Positions 1 to 10,900 of a stretch of 64,000 nt of DNA are shown here, in pieces. Source of the stretch: Asterochloris sp. CNOR1. Its lineage: Eukaryota; Chlorophyta; Trebouxiophyceae; Trebouxiales; Trebouxiaceae. The stretch is from contig OZ017757.1 of NCBI GenBank assembly GCA_963969365.1, forward strand, positions 2,232,001-2,296,000, read 5' to 3'. Below the pieces are notes generated by a model. That model ran no database searches and was not told where the DNA came from. It worked only from the letters and a program-made list of their open reading frames with translations. The number at the start of each line of letters is the position of its first letter. Within the stretch, counting starts at the first letter, position 1. Made by a program: the position numbers and the translations under genes.

Positions 1-459
1 GGGGTGCAGAGCCAGGGCGCTGGGGCTTCCTGGACCTAGCCAGCGCTAATGTGCAAACTGCAAAGCCATGCCAGAGCCAACAAGTGGAGTTTTGATCGAG
101 GCTTCAGGAATGCATGTGGCGGATCAGCTCTTCAATGTGCCGTGACAGCAAGATGACTCAGGACTATTGGTGAAAGTACATCATCAAGGCCTTGTTGCTC
201 TGTTGTACAGGGGCATGTGCAGCTGTCATTCCAGATGTTTACAGCCAGACATGTTCATGTCATGCTTGAGACGCCTCTGGTCTGGCAACACCTGACACAG
301 CTGTGACCTCCCTGCATGTTGAGGTGGCAGATGTCGTTATACTCTTTGTGGCAGGTGAGTTATGCGTGAGAACACTCTCAGGACCTGTTGCAGGCTGACT
401 GAGCGATTGTAGTGAGAAGTGGCCAAGATTAGGTTGGTCAAGTTTTTCAATGCTTTGGC
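1..459. other. Upstream region of RRP42, no gene seen
   Basis: No reading frame here resembles a known protein and the longest frames are short. The stretch probably holds the promoter and 5' UTR of the RRP42 gene starting at 460. No clear TATA box was recognised. Confidence 0.4.
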
Positions 460-3400
460 ATGTCAATAGCAGAGATCGAATTCAGCAGGCAGGGTTTCCA
501 GCAAGACATCAGATCAGACGGCAGAACCTGCACAGAATTTCGGCCTTTGGTCCTTGACACTGGCGATCTCAAGCAGGCCAGTGGATCTGCTCACCTGAGA
601 CTTGGTGGCACAAACATCATAGCTGGTGTCAAGGCAAGTCGTGTTGACTTGGTCGCATGACACTGTCATCTGCAGGGGAGGCTCTGCTGCACGTGGTGCT
701 GCCCCTAGCTGCAGGTAGAGCTTGCCAGCCCATCCCTGGACAGACCAGACTGCGGCCACATAACCTTCAGCGTGGAGTGCTCCCCCTGCAGCGGACCCCA
801 GTTTGAGGTGTGCGCCCTTCTGGATTTGCACGCTTGCTGACTGTGCTTGGCACACAGAGACGATGTGATGGCGACGCAACATTTGTCGCCCTGTACTCTG
901 CTAGCCCGGCGCAGGCACTGCTCATCTGTGCCTGTGGCACACCTGAAGTGCTCGTTGCTGGGCAGTGAAGTGCGTTTCAGCCTTGATACACGGACCGAAC
1001 CCAGTAGACATCACTCCCAGACTCAAACTAGACCATGTGCACAGGGGAGGGGCGGGGACGAGTTTGCCTCAGAGTTGGCTCAGGTCCTCCAGCGCACCGT
1101 CCCTGGCAGCCCCTCGGGCAAAGGTGAGGCCACTGCAGAGTCATCGGCTACTGGCTGCCACAACACGGAAGCTGGGCGTCAGGTGCTGGATAGCAGGACC
1201 CCGCGCTACTGCCTTGCTCTCCAGGCGCATTTGTTTCCTAAGCATGCCACCCGGGGCAATCAAGCCCTGCCTGCCACATGAGCTCACACAGAGCAGCAAT
1301 TGCTGTGCTTCATGTGCCAGGGCCTCTCAACCATTGTCCTCCTCACCTTGGTCAGCCTGCACAGTTGGTATTGCTGACAGGGATGTGCTCAGCCAAGGCG
1401 ACACGCTGTCCCAGCCTGGGATGTATCAACATGGGGGACACACCATGCCAACACTGCCTGCAGGCTAGGCAGGCAGCCTCTTTGCTGTCGGTCCTGCCGT
1501 CCTGTGCACTGCTGCGGGACGGGACATCAGTGGGAGTGCAGACCACAGCACGGCACTGCCAACACCTGATGCCTTGCACGCAAGCACAGCAGGTGTTGCC
1601 TCACACAGCTGACAAGCCTGTGCATGCTCACCAAACCAGACCCCTGGCAGAGGCGGATGCCTGACGTCCTTGCCTTCAGGTGCTGCCTGTGCCTGCAGGC
1701 GCTGGCCTTGACCTCACGAGCCTGTGCATCACAACCAGCAAAGCCTGCTGGCACATCTACGTGGATGCTCTTGTGGTCAGCACAGATGGGAATGTGGCGG
1801 ATGCGATCAGCATTGCAGCGCTGGTGAGCCTTTTCTCAGGGCATCGGGTGGGAGGTTTTGCTGCAATATGCTTCAGACACAGTCCACTATGGAGTGGAAA
1901 ATGATGCAGCAAGATGCTACAGAGGCAGTCTGTTATGCCTGCAGCCTGGGGCGGGCTGCCCTGCTCAGCATGGTGCTGCTTGCTGTCTCATTGCGCCAGG
2001 GCAGCTTGGGTGCAGTGGTGGCAGCGCTGGCGCAGGGGAGGTTGATTCCAGAAGCTGCACTGGGAGGCAGCTCCTGAAGGTGCCGTCTCAGCTCATTAGT
2101 GGCCCCGTCTATACAGGACGCCGTCCAGCACCATATGCTGCACTCTGTTCAAAGCTGCTGCACAGCGCTGTTGGGTTTGGTGCTGCCAAGTCTTGAGACC
2201 CCTCCAGCATATAGCTATGCCCACCCAGCACAAGAACCTGCAGAGCAGCCAGACAAAGCTCAGTGACGTTGCATGCAAGGGGTCATTGGGCCGCTGTGCC
2301 GGCAGCTCTCACTGGAGACCGCGCTCCTGTTGCAGGCAGCCTTGCATGAGAGCCTGGTACTGTGCTGACCATGCAGGCAGCTGTGCCTGACACCTGGAGT
2401 AGAAGCGGCAGCTGCAGAGGCCAAGAAGGGCTTGAACCGCAGCTGCTGCCTGCTGTGTCCATAAGACTAACTGCTGACACCCTGTGCTGTGTCTGTCATG
2501 CAGGAGAGCCCTAGCAGACAACCGCATCCCTGCCGTGATGGCGGCAGCCACAGAGTGCAGGAAGGTCCTGAGCCGCAGCTGCTGCCCGCTGGGTCCACGG
2601 GTGTAGGTGCTGACACTCTGTGCTGTGCCTGTCATGCAGGCAGCCCTAGCAGACACCCGCATCCCTGCAGTGGAGGTGGCAGCTGCAGAGGACGGGGAAG
2701 AGCCTGAGCTGGATGTGGACGATGACCCAAACAACTCAGTCAGGCTGGACTGCAGCCAGCTGCCCATGGTGGTCACTGTGTCCCAGGTCAGCTGGGATCA
2801 TATGACGCTGCAGTGTAGTCGGCTCGGCTCAGCTGCCTGATGCTGTTGCTGTGTCCCAAGTCAGCTGGGTACACTGTCCAACTGGAGTGTCATCAGCTCC
2901 GCTCAGCTGCCTGATGGTGTTGCTGTGTCCCAAGTCAGCTAGCTGCTGTGTCAGGCTGGAGTTTGATTGCTCCGCATAGCTGCCAGATGTTGCGCTGTCT
3001 CCTGTCAGCTGCTGCGGTGGTGGCGAACCTTCGCCACAGGGGCTGGGTTGCAGCTGTTGTCCTGTTCTGTGCTGGTCCTTCAAACCAGCCAAGGCAGCCT
3101 GCGGCTGTCACAGTCGACAGAGCAGCCACCACTCAGTGTGCCCAGCACTGTGCTGGAGCAAGCTGAGGAGCCATGCACTGTGGCACAATGCCTCTATGCG
3201 CCTAGCTGCCTGTTCAAGCACAAAACCCCCAGCAAGTGCACAGGACTGGCGAGCTGAACAAGCTTCTGCTTGAGCCACGCATAAGAGCCAGCAGGTGCTG
3301 GGCCTCAACCAGCGGTGGTGAACAGCATTAAGCTGTCTGGTGCAAGATGGCGCCTGGCTCAATGCCATGATGTCTCAGCGTGCAGTTATATGCCAGACCT

Positions 3401-3925
3401 TAGGGGGCCACAATCCTGCCTGCAACTTCAGGCAATGCCTGGGTGCGGGATGGAGTAGCCCCATGCACTGCTGTGCACAGGCTGCACAGCCTGTGGCTGA
3501 GAATCCCTGCTATGTGCAGGTGGGCTCTGCGCTGGCAGTGGACTTGACAGCAGCAGAGGAGGAGTGCTGCGATGCAGCTGTGCAGGTGGCTGTCACCAGC
3601 AAGGGCCAGATCTGTGGCATCACGCAGAGAGGGGCTCAGGGTGTTAGCCCTGAATACTTGCAGGCAAGTGCCGTGTTGTGTTGAGCCATTGTTGGGCAGG
3701 TGCTGCTGACAGACAGAGACCATCACAAGAGTGGATTAACCATGGGGATGCGGGCTGCACTGTGATCATGCGAGCATCCAGCTGCCCAGAACTGCTGCGT
3801 GCTGCTGCTGAAGGCACCTGCCTGGCCTGCAGGAGATGATAGCTCTAGCTGGAAAGGCAGCACCAGCCCTGCTGGCAGCACTTCATAGGCATGAGCAGCA
3901 GCATTCGACGATGGAGCTCGGCTGA
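460..3925 (+). CDS. RRP42: Exosome core subunit RRP42 (EXOSC7), RNase PH-like
   Basis: Subunit of the RNase PH-like ring of the RNA exosome, which degrades and trims RNA 3'->5' in nucleus and cytoplasm; in eukaryotes the ring itself is catalytically inactive (family knowledge). Seven exons read through in phase: 460-~633, 715-807, 1045-1123, 1699-1823, 2640-2786, 3520-3663 and 3833-3925. The N-terminus has the QQDIRSDGRTC block and TNIIAGVK. Then come HITFSVECSPCSGPQFE, GRGGDEFASELAQVL, SLCITTSKACWHIYVDAL, GNVADAISIAAL, ALADTRIPAVEV and VAVTSKGQICGITQ, all in the order seen in human EXOSC7. The protein is about 270 residues, close to the family length. The ATG at 460 lies just before the conserved start. 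Introns 1 and 6 appear to use GC rather than GT donors (AAG|GCAAGT and CAG|GCAAGT). Introns 4 and 5 carry decayed copies of exon 5. Confidence 0.93.
2333..2639 (+). repeat. Decayed tandem copies of RRP42 exon 5 head
   Basis: The functional exon begins at 2640 after TGTCATGCAG. Very similar sequence begins at 2504, after another TGTCATGCAG, and reads GAGAGCCCTAGCAGACAACC where the exon reads GCAGCCCTAGCAGACACCCG. A more decayed copy begins near 2376 and a trace near 2336. Each copy includes the 3' splice site. Spacing is 128 and 136 bases. In-frame stops and lost similarity show that the copies are not used as coding exons in this frame. Confidence 0.85.
2782..3010 (+). repeat. Tandem array of RRP42 exon 5 tail plus 5' splice site
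   Basis: The exon end and donor, TCCCAG|GTCAGCTGGG at 2781, recur as GTCCCAAGTCAGCT near 2855 and 2929 and as a worn copy near 3000. The linker between them, with CAGCTGCCTGATG and TTGCTGTGT, is shared. Unit length is about 71-74 bases. In the copies the invariant GT context has changed from CAGGTC to CAAGTC, so they are probably silent as donors. Confidence 0.85.
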
Positions 3926-4149
3926 CGCACCCTGCATTTGCATGCCCCAACCTTGCGCTACTGCATTGCCTCCCTCTTTGCCGCCAGAGAAGGTCCTTCA
4001 CATCTTGTTCATGGCTTGTAAGTGCTAGACCTGTGGCCTTCAAATGAGGCCACAAGTGTATCAGCCTGGTGGGAGTAGCATCTGTTGCTCACAGGCATGC
4101 AAAGCAATACTTCCAGAAGCAGTTCAATGTCATGTTTGGGGGTGGTACC
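3926..4149. other. Intergenic gap between convergent genes
   Basis: This is the shared 3' flank of RRP42 (+) and the methyltransferase (-). It should hold both polyadenylation regions. No conserved signal such as TGTAA was recognised with confidence. Confidence 0.4.
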
Positions 4150-7100
4150 TCAAGAGATGGGCTTAGCTTGCACAAACAAGAACAGATAGTCTGCAGGAAT
4201 GTCCAGGGCGTCCTTCACATCACTTAGGCGTGGGAAGAACATATACCTGCCTTCAGTGAGCCTCACTGTAGTCAATTCTGGGTCATCAAAAGCAACAGTT
4301 TCCCACGAGACAGATTTGAAGAAGTCTTTGGCCTGCACAGGTACAATGTGGGGTGATGAGCCAGTGCCGAAAGTGGGAATGACAGAGTGATGAGCCAGTG
4401 CCGAAGTATGACAGAGTCAGCAGAGTAAGGCATGCTGCCCCTGCTGGACGCAAAGACCAGAGACATTGTGTACCACATAAAGGACTGCACAAGCAGGTTC
4501 ATCACTTCCCTTGTGGGTGGAAGAGGCACAACATCAGTCTCTTTGTGGCGCAAAATCAAACGTGGGCTGACTTGACACTTGCCTCTTGGGTGCGGGAGGG
4601 AGCTCCCCAGGGCCTGACACTGGCCAGCTTTGCCCGCCACCCACCCCTGCGCGCAGTGCGAGCCTTCTCCCATGCCTCAGAGGAGGCTGTCACCAGCAGC
4701 AGACTGTCCTTGGTGGAGATCTGCAGCCATCATGAAGCCTTCGGAAAGCACATGCCATGACACACATGTGAACACACTCAGTTCAAGAGCTGGGGAGCAT
4801 CAGCAGGCTGTTCTTATTGACAGCCTGCAGATTTATCAGCAGGCTGTTCTGAATGACAGCCTGCAGACCCATCAGCACTCTATAGACAGCAGTGGGCACC
4901 AGAGATCAGCATGGCAGTGACTCAGTAGGTTCAGCAGAGGGGTGTCACAAGCATTGCCTGCAGATGCACACGACCAGCAAGGGAACGGGCTGCAACGATG
5001 TCTGCATGCTGTGGGGCAATGTGGGGTGCCATGCACCATAGCCAATGTGTCAGGAGCGCCCACCTCCGCCACACTGCTCAGCAGCGTACGCAAGCCAGCT
5101 TCTGGGATGTAGTTGACCAGGCCCTCTGCCAGCCAGATGGTCCGCACATTTGGGTCAAAGCCTGCATTCCGGTGTGGCAGCTCAGCAGATGCAGGCCCTG
5201 GAGCAGCTCGCAGGTGTGCTCCTGCAGTCAGCCTCACTACTGCTCAACGAGTAAACAGCAGCAACAGGTAGCAGTGCAGGCAGGCGCCAGCGTGCATGAC
5301 AGGATGGGCAGCAGCACAGCCCAGACCCGCGGTCAGCAAAAGCTGCAGGGATACTTGGGGTATTGAGGCATCCCCCACCTGCATCCAGTAAGTCCTTCTG
5401 CCATTGAGGCTGGCTGAGGTCCGTGGCAACAGCCTTCCAGCTGCTCACAGCCAGGGGGTGCTTCTTGCGTGCCTCCCCAGCCTACGAGACACCATCTTCA
5501 GTGAAGCGCACCGCCAGAGCTCTCAAGTTGCAGCACACCACTTCAAGTCACCTCATGCAGTGTCAATACTCTAGAGCTGCTAGCCAGGCTGCATTCCCAG
5601 GCCTGGCCACCCGAGGATTGCTCGCTGGAGACCTGCTGTGCGTGACTCACCCTGATGGCTGCGCCAGCAGATTTGAGGAGGCGGTGCTTGTACTGGATGA
5701 CCTCAAGCTGGTCCACCTCAAACCACCTGCAGGGCGGCAGGACAGACTGAACAAATACCCTCCTCTGCTGCGCTGTCAAAGCCTGGCATGTGCCCAGGGC
5801 TGATGCTCCAACAAGTATGCCAGAAATGCAGGGAGGAGGCTTGCAAGCTGCACAGCATTCATCAAACCACAGCTGATCTGCAAGCCGCCTGGGCAGTTCC
5901 TGACACGTGTGGTGGCAGGGACCTGCATCCCTTCCATTGCCAGGGGCAATTGCTGTAGTGCAGTTGACTCTGACAGCGAGCTGATGATCCGCTGTCATCT
6001 GGCAGCATAGTGCATCAGGGTCCCATGTGGCCGCTCCAGGCAGGTGGGTGTACCTGACTGCTGCATTGGCCGTGCCAGGTACCTGCAGCCCAACTTACAG
6101 TGCCTGGCAACATTGTGCGCCAGGGCCTGATGTCCCCTGACTGTGCCTGCACTGAGGCTTCTGTAGGCAGGAGTGTGGAGCTGATCAGTTGCTGTGCCCG
6201 CTGGTTCTAGCCCACCTGATGTTGTCTGGCAGCGTCATTCTCCAGGGCCTGGTGTCAAGGCCAGCACCCAGCAGCACCACCTGTTGAGGGCTGCCCCTGT
6301 GCGACGCCATGGCCTGCAGGGCACACGTGCAACATGAGGCTGCCTCAGCCGGGCAGGCAGCAGCAACACTTGCTTTAAAAACTGTGTTGTGCAGTATCAG
6401 GCCTGTATGGCACACATGCTATCTGAGTCTGCCTCAGCTGTCAGCAGCACCACCTGCTGTGCACCGCTGCTATGCGACGCCATGCCCTGCACAGCACCTA
6501 TGAAAGGTGAGTCTGCCTCGGCGGCCAATAGCTACATTGCTGAGCAATAGTCCTGTGTGCTGCCATCACCTGCCACGCGCACAAGCTGCATGCTCAGCAA
6601 GGCACCACCTGACCAGCACTGACCCCGCGTGACGCCATGCCTTGCAGGGCACACATGGAAGGTGAGCCTCTCTCAGCTCCCAGTGGCACATTCTGCTGCA
6701 CAATGGCCTTGTTTGATGCCTCCCCAGCAGGGCCAGGGTGCGTGCCCATGTTGATGCTGCATGCCAAATCAGTGGGTAGCCAGCACATGACCAGTGTAAT
6801 ATGCCATGGGGAGGGCAGCCAATAGTGTATCCAATCATATACCCAAGCAGCAAAGCAGGCATTGCAGCCATCCTCGGACAGCCAAGGGCATGACAGCCTA
6901 ATCGCGGTCCTGGCCAACCAGCGCAAGGCTGCCACTTTGCAAGCTGGTGGGGCAACTCAGTGTGGTGGCACTGCTGATGGGGATAGATGGCGAGTGATGG
7001 TGAGTCGCATCCATGTTCAGCCAACAGCCCACATGGCAGCATGGGACCACACATGCACATGCTCGACGGTTGCGGCAGAGCACGCACATCATGGATCGCC

Positions 7101-7777
7101 TTGTCCAGGTAGATGGTGCGTGCCTGCACCCAGCCCAGCCGGCGCTGCCGGCCCTCCACTGGCAGCAGATCCCCATACAGCTCCTTCCTTGAGTCATCCT
7201 GCAGCACTAGTAGGACCGCTTCAAGTCGCTGAGGAAAAGTAAACTGACTCCAGCTGGCGGTGTGGCCCTTATGTAGTGGCGGCAGCAGGCATCTGAACTG
7301 GACATGCAACACTCAGCCATCAAAGCTAAGATCAGGCGGGCAGAAGCAGTGCAGATGATGGGAAAAGGTCTGACATTTACCACTTCTTCAGGACTATCAG
7401 CGACCTTGCGTATGTGCTCCCGTATTGCGTGCATTGGCTCTGGGCCAGCCAGAGCCTCAGCCAGGGGGTCCACAAACAGAGGCTCCGGGTTCTGGCTTTC
7501 GATCGCCCTGACAGCTGCAACTGCTGCAGAGGTGCCTGCGACTGTGCCTGCAGATGTGTGTGGACCCGATGAGGAGCTTCGTATTCAAAAGGGCAAGCAT
7601 GCTTAGACTATGAGTGTATGCATGCATCGTCATGATCAGGATGGCAGATAGAGCATGAGCAGCATCAGGCTTGCCAAGCTTATGTGAGCTCTTTTTCCTC
7701 AGAACGGCCATGAGGAGCCCAGCTGCCAGCACTAGGCCGCCAGCAGTCAGACCAGCACGACCCCTCTCGCTGACCAT
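4150..7777 (-). CDS. Membrane-anchored SAM-dependent methyltransferase (leucine carboxyl methyltransferase-like family)
   Basis: Likely a class I SAM methyltransferase of the TIGR00027/LCM-like family; the substrate is not predictable. Exons on the minus strand: 7777-7675, 7547-7381, 7198-7088, 6313-6216, 5726-5651, 5481-5379, ~5161-5064, 4720-~4620 and ~4345-4150, with the last junctions unresolved. Exon 1 gives MVSERGRAGLTAGGLVLAAG, a single N-terminal hydrophobic anchor followed by basic residues. Next come PEPLFVDPLAEAL, QARTIYLDKAIHD, the SAM-binding block QQVVLLGAGLDTRPWRM, the acidic loop WFEVDQLEVIQYKHRLL, then IWLAEGLVNYIPEAG and KDSLLLVTASSEAW. The C-terminus reads YLFLFVQAKPIS before the stop. 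Intron 1 appears to have a GC donor (TTG|GCAAGC). The gene is divergent from the coiled-coil gene at 7960. A bacterial origin of the family is possible, but the many introns show long residence in this genome. Confidence 0.85.
6432..6640 (-). repeat. Two decayed copies of methyltransferase exon 4 head
   Basis: On the minus strand the real exon starts at 6313 with GCCATGGCGTCGCAC and continues CAACAGGTGGTGCTGCTG. Copies starting at 6486 (GGCATGGCGTCGCATAG, then CAGCAGGTGGTGCTGCTG) and 6640 (GGCATGGCGTCACGC, then CAGGTGGTGCC) lie upstream in the same intron. Each is preceded by a TGCAG- or TGCAAG-like 3' splice site. Spacing is 173 and 154 bases. The copies lose similarity soon after the first 50 bases. 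Confidence 0.8.
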
Positions 7778-7959
7778 GCTGCCGATCTGATGAAGCTGAA
7801 GGCTTGTACCGTCTGCTAATGGAGCTGACGTGAGGCTGTTGTGCCGTCCCTGAGAGGTGCGCGTTGCGCAATTGTCTACGAAATGGGATTCTAAAACACT
7901 TCAGTTTTGTTTTCTCAGCATGCCCCTCACTACATGACTATGCATGAGCTGCTGCTTCC
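7778..7959. promoter_or_regulatory. Short divergent promoter region
   Basis: Only about 180 bases separate the start codons of the methyltransferase (-) and the coiled-coil gene (+), so the two probably share a bidirectional promoter. A palindromic core TGCGCGTTGCGCA lies near 7859-7869. No TATA box is evident on either strand. The start of the + gene is itself uncertain, which makes the right edge approximate. Confidence 0.4.
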
Positions 7960-10900
7960 GTGATGATGCCGAGCTCTCAGGTGTTCAGCCTGCAGGTGAG
8001 ACGGATTGCCGGTGCATTGTTTGTTGACCAGACGCCCAAGATGAGGCTGAGCCTAGCCCACACTGCAGGTGTTTGTCCACAGCATCACAGAACCAGGATT
8101 GCCAGTACTGGTGAGAGACTTGAGACCATCTATCCATCTCTGCAACAGAGCATGCTCATCCCAGAAGATGTTGTGCAGGGCGACCAGGAGGCTCATGATG
8201 GGCACAGGCGTGCGGTCGCAATGCAGCTGCTGTCTTATCCTGTGTTGCTCATCACAGCTGCTCGCCAGGAGGTGGCCTACGCGCCCTGGGTCACGCACAT
8301 GGTCAGTTGCTGCCCTGCTGATTTTACATGGCAGCCTTCTCTGCACAAGGCATGGCCACTTATCACCCTGGGGATGCTGTTCTGTTGATGCAAAGGCTGC
8401 TGACAGCATGTCCGGCAACTTCTGCAGCCCGGTAGCGTTGCTCTGGTAGGCGAGGCCTTCGCGGAGCAAATGACATTCACACAAGCAAGCTGGGACTCTG
8501 CAGGCAGGGGAGGAGGACCAGGAGGAGGTGCAGTTCGAGCCCATGCTGGTCTTTAGGGCCGGCAAAGAGGCAGCTTTTGCGGCGGAGGCAAAGACGCTCA
8601 GGCGCAGCCTGCACAAGGTGGGGAACTCTCCTCTGCTGTCTGCCAGTGACCTGCAGGACCGCCCTGGCACGCTGGCAGGGCTGCATGCGCTTGGCCTTGC
8701 CCATAATGGTGGCTGCGGCTTGGCCTGGACAAGCTGGGAGCGGCCCCTTCGCTGTCTCATGGAGACTGCACCTGCTGCACTGGACTGCTCTGACTGGGCT
8801 GGAGCGCTGGCCTCCTTTCCTGAAGCAGGCCGCTGCGCAGTGGCACATGTACTGACAGCACAACGCCCTGCTATTCACACTAGCAAGCAGCACCAGCAAT
8901 GCCTCGTAAAAGATGTTTGTTGCAGGGCATGACTCCTTGTCACACTGACAGGAAGAAGGTAGCTGTCTCTCTGCACAACTGCAGTCCCACTCTGCTCCCA
9001 GCAAGGTCGATGTATACGAAGGCTGGCAGTTGCATGGCATGCCCATCAGCGCACATTTTGCGCAGCGAGCACCCCAGCATCCGATCCACTGATGACATTG
9101 TCGCATTGCTCCTCTGAACCCCAGCGCCGCCCACATGCCTGATGCACCAGGCCATACACCAGAGTGCCTTTAGGTCTGACTCAGATCCATCGCATGGAGG
9201 GCCCCCTCACGGCTGATGTACCTGAAGACAGCTGCTGCTTGAGAGAGGTGCAGCATCAGACCCCAGCTGGCTCTCATGGCATGCCATCATCCTTCCACTG
9301 CCTGCCCTGCAGGCCCCCCTGCGGCTGATGTACCTGGACACAGCTGCGGGCACAGCTGCCGGGCCCCGTCTGCTGGGGGTGGCCCTGCTGCCCCTGGAGG
9401 TGGCCCCTGTGGGCGCGTGGTCGGCAGACGTCCGCACCAATGAGGTCCGCACACTGCCCCTGGTCAGCCCCGGCGGGCGCACAGTGGGCTGCATCGCGGT
9501 GTCGGCGCGGGTTGTGCCCATGGAAGGGGGCGGGCAGAGGGAGAGGGCCGCCCAGGTGGGCTCATGCAGAGCAACATCACAATGCTGATGGAATCAAGGA
9601 CATGTTAGGGTGAGTCACAGCATGAAGATGAAGGCTACGGTGCCCATGCAGATCGTAACCCCAGTGTAGCACATTGGCATGTGCTGAAGGGCTGGCATTG
9701 CTTTCCCCTGGAGGGTTGTGGGGAGCCCAGCAGGCAGCTTGACCATGCTGTTGAGCCTGCAAGAGGCAGCTACCTGGACTCTTGCCGAAGATATGTTGAT
9801 CTTGGCTGCCCCAAAATCTCGGCAAGAGCTTGGCATGCCAGGTTTGGGGACTGCACAGGGGATGGGCTCCGAGCATTGCAAGTAGTTTGGCACAATTAAG
9901 TGCCTGTGCCAACCTCAATCCTGCGTGTTGGCAATGCAGGAGCAGGCCGAACCTGCGCCGGCAGTCAGTCCTGAGGCGCCCACTTCAGAGGCACAGACAG
10001 CTGTCCAGCTGCAGCACTTCTCTCAGCAAATCCTGCCGCAAGCACGGGACGCTGGGCTGCAGACCGACCCTTCGGCCGCCGACACTGCAGTGCAGTGCAG
10101 CCCGCCCAGTGTGACACAGCCATCTGAAGCTCAGGCCATGCCACCGCCAGCTCAGACTGCTGTGGGGATACAGACTGACGCTGCAATGCGGGAGCAGCAG
10201 GTTCAGACTGATGAGGGGCATGAGAGCCAGCAACTGGTGACACAGGTCAGGTCGCGCCGCACCATCGCAGCACATCCTGGTCTGTGCAGACAGTTGGCTC
10301 TGTCATGGGGTCTATGCGCTGCTGCTGCTGCAGCCAAGCTGTGAACTGAGGCTTTTATGGGAGGCTGCAGGTCCTGCATGTGTTGGCTGCATCCAAGCAC
10401 AGAGCTGCATGACCCACAAGCCACATGTCGACTTGTTACAGGTCAAAGACGTCACTCTGGTCCTGAGCTGCATCTGGGCTCTCCTGTGGCAGAGGGTCAA
10501 TGCTGATTGTCTTGATTTCAGGCAACAGCTGCCGGAGCTGAGCTGGGACCAGGCCCCACCATCATCACCATCTCCCATCCTACCATTCACCTGCTGGCGC
10601 CTTGGCAGGCTGTGGCAGGTGAGATAGCATGTCAATGCACCCCACATGCTCAAAATGTGCAGGGGCTCAGCTTTGCTCTCAGCGGGTTCCAGACACTCCA
10701 GGGTGTGACCTTATAAAGCAACCTGGGCAAGCTACATGGCTGTGAGGTGCCAGGCATTGTACCGCTGCTCAAGCTGCCCTGGCAATTGCAAGAAGCTGTG
10801 TCAGATTGCTCCAGAATCTGTGCTTCTGCGTTGCTGTTGCTCGTCAGGCCTGCTGTCCAGCCAGGCCTTCCCTGCCGCAACTTTCAACCTGTCGGCAACA

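Noticed and set aside
2376-2639. Idea that the upstream exon copies in RRP42 are alternative exons
   Set aside because: The copies have stops or frame loss and the family protein needs only one such segment. RNA evidence could reopen this.
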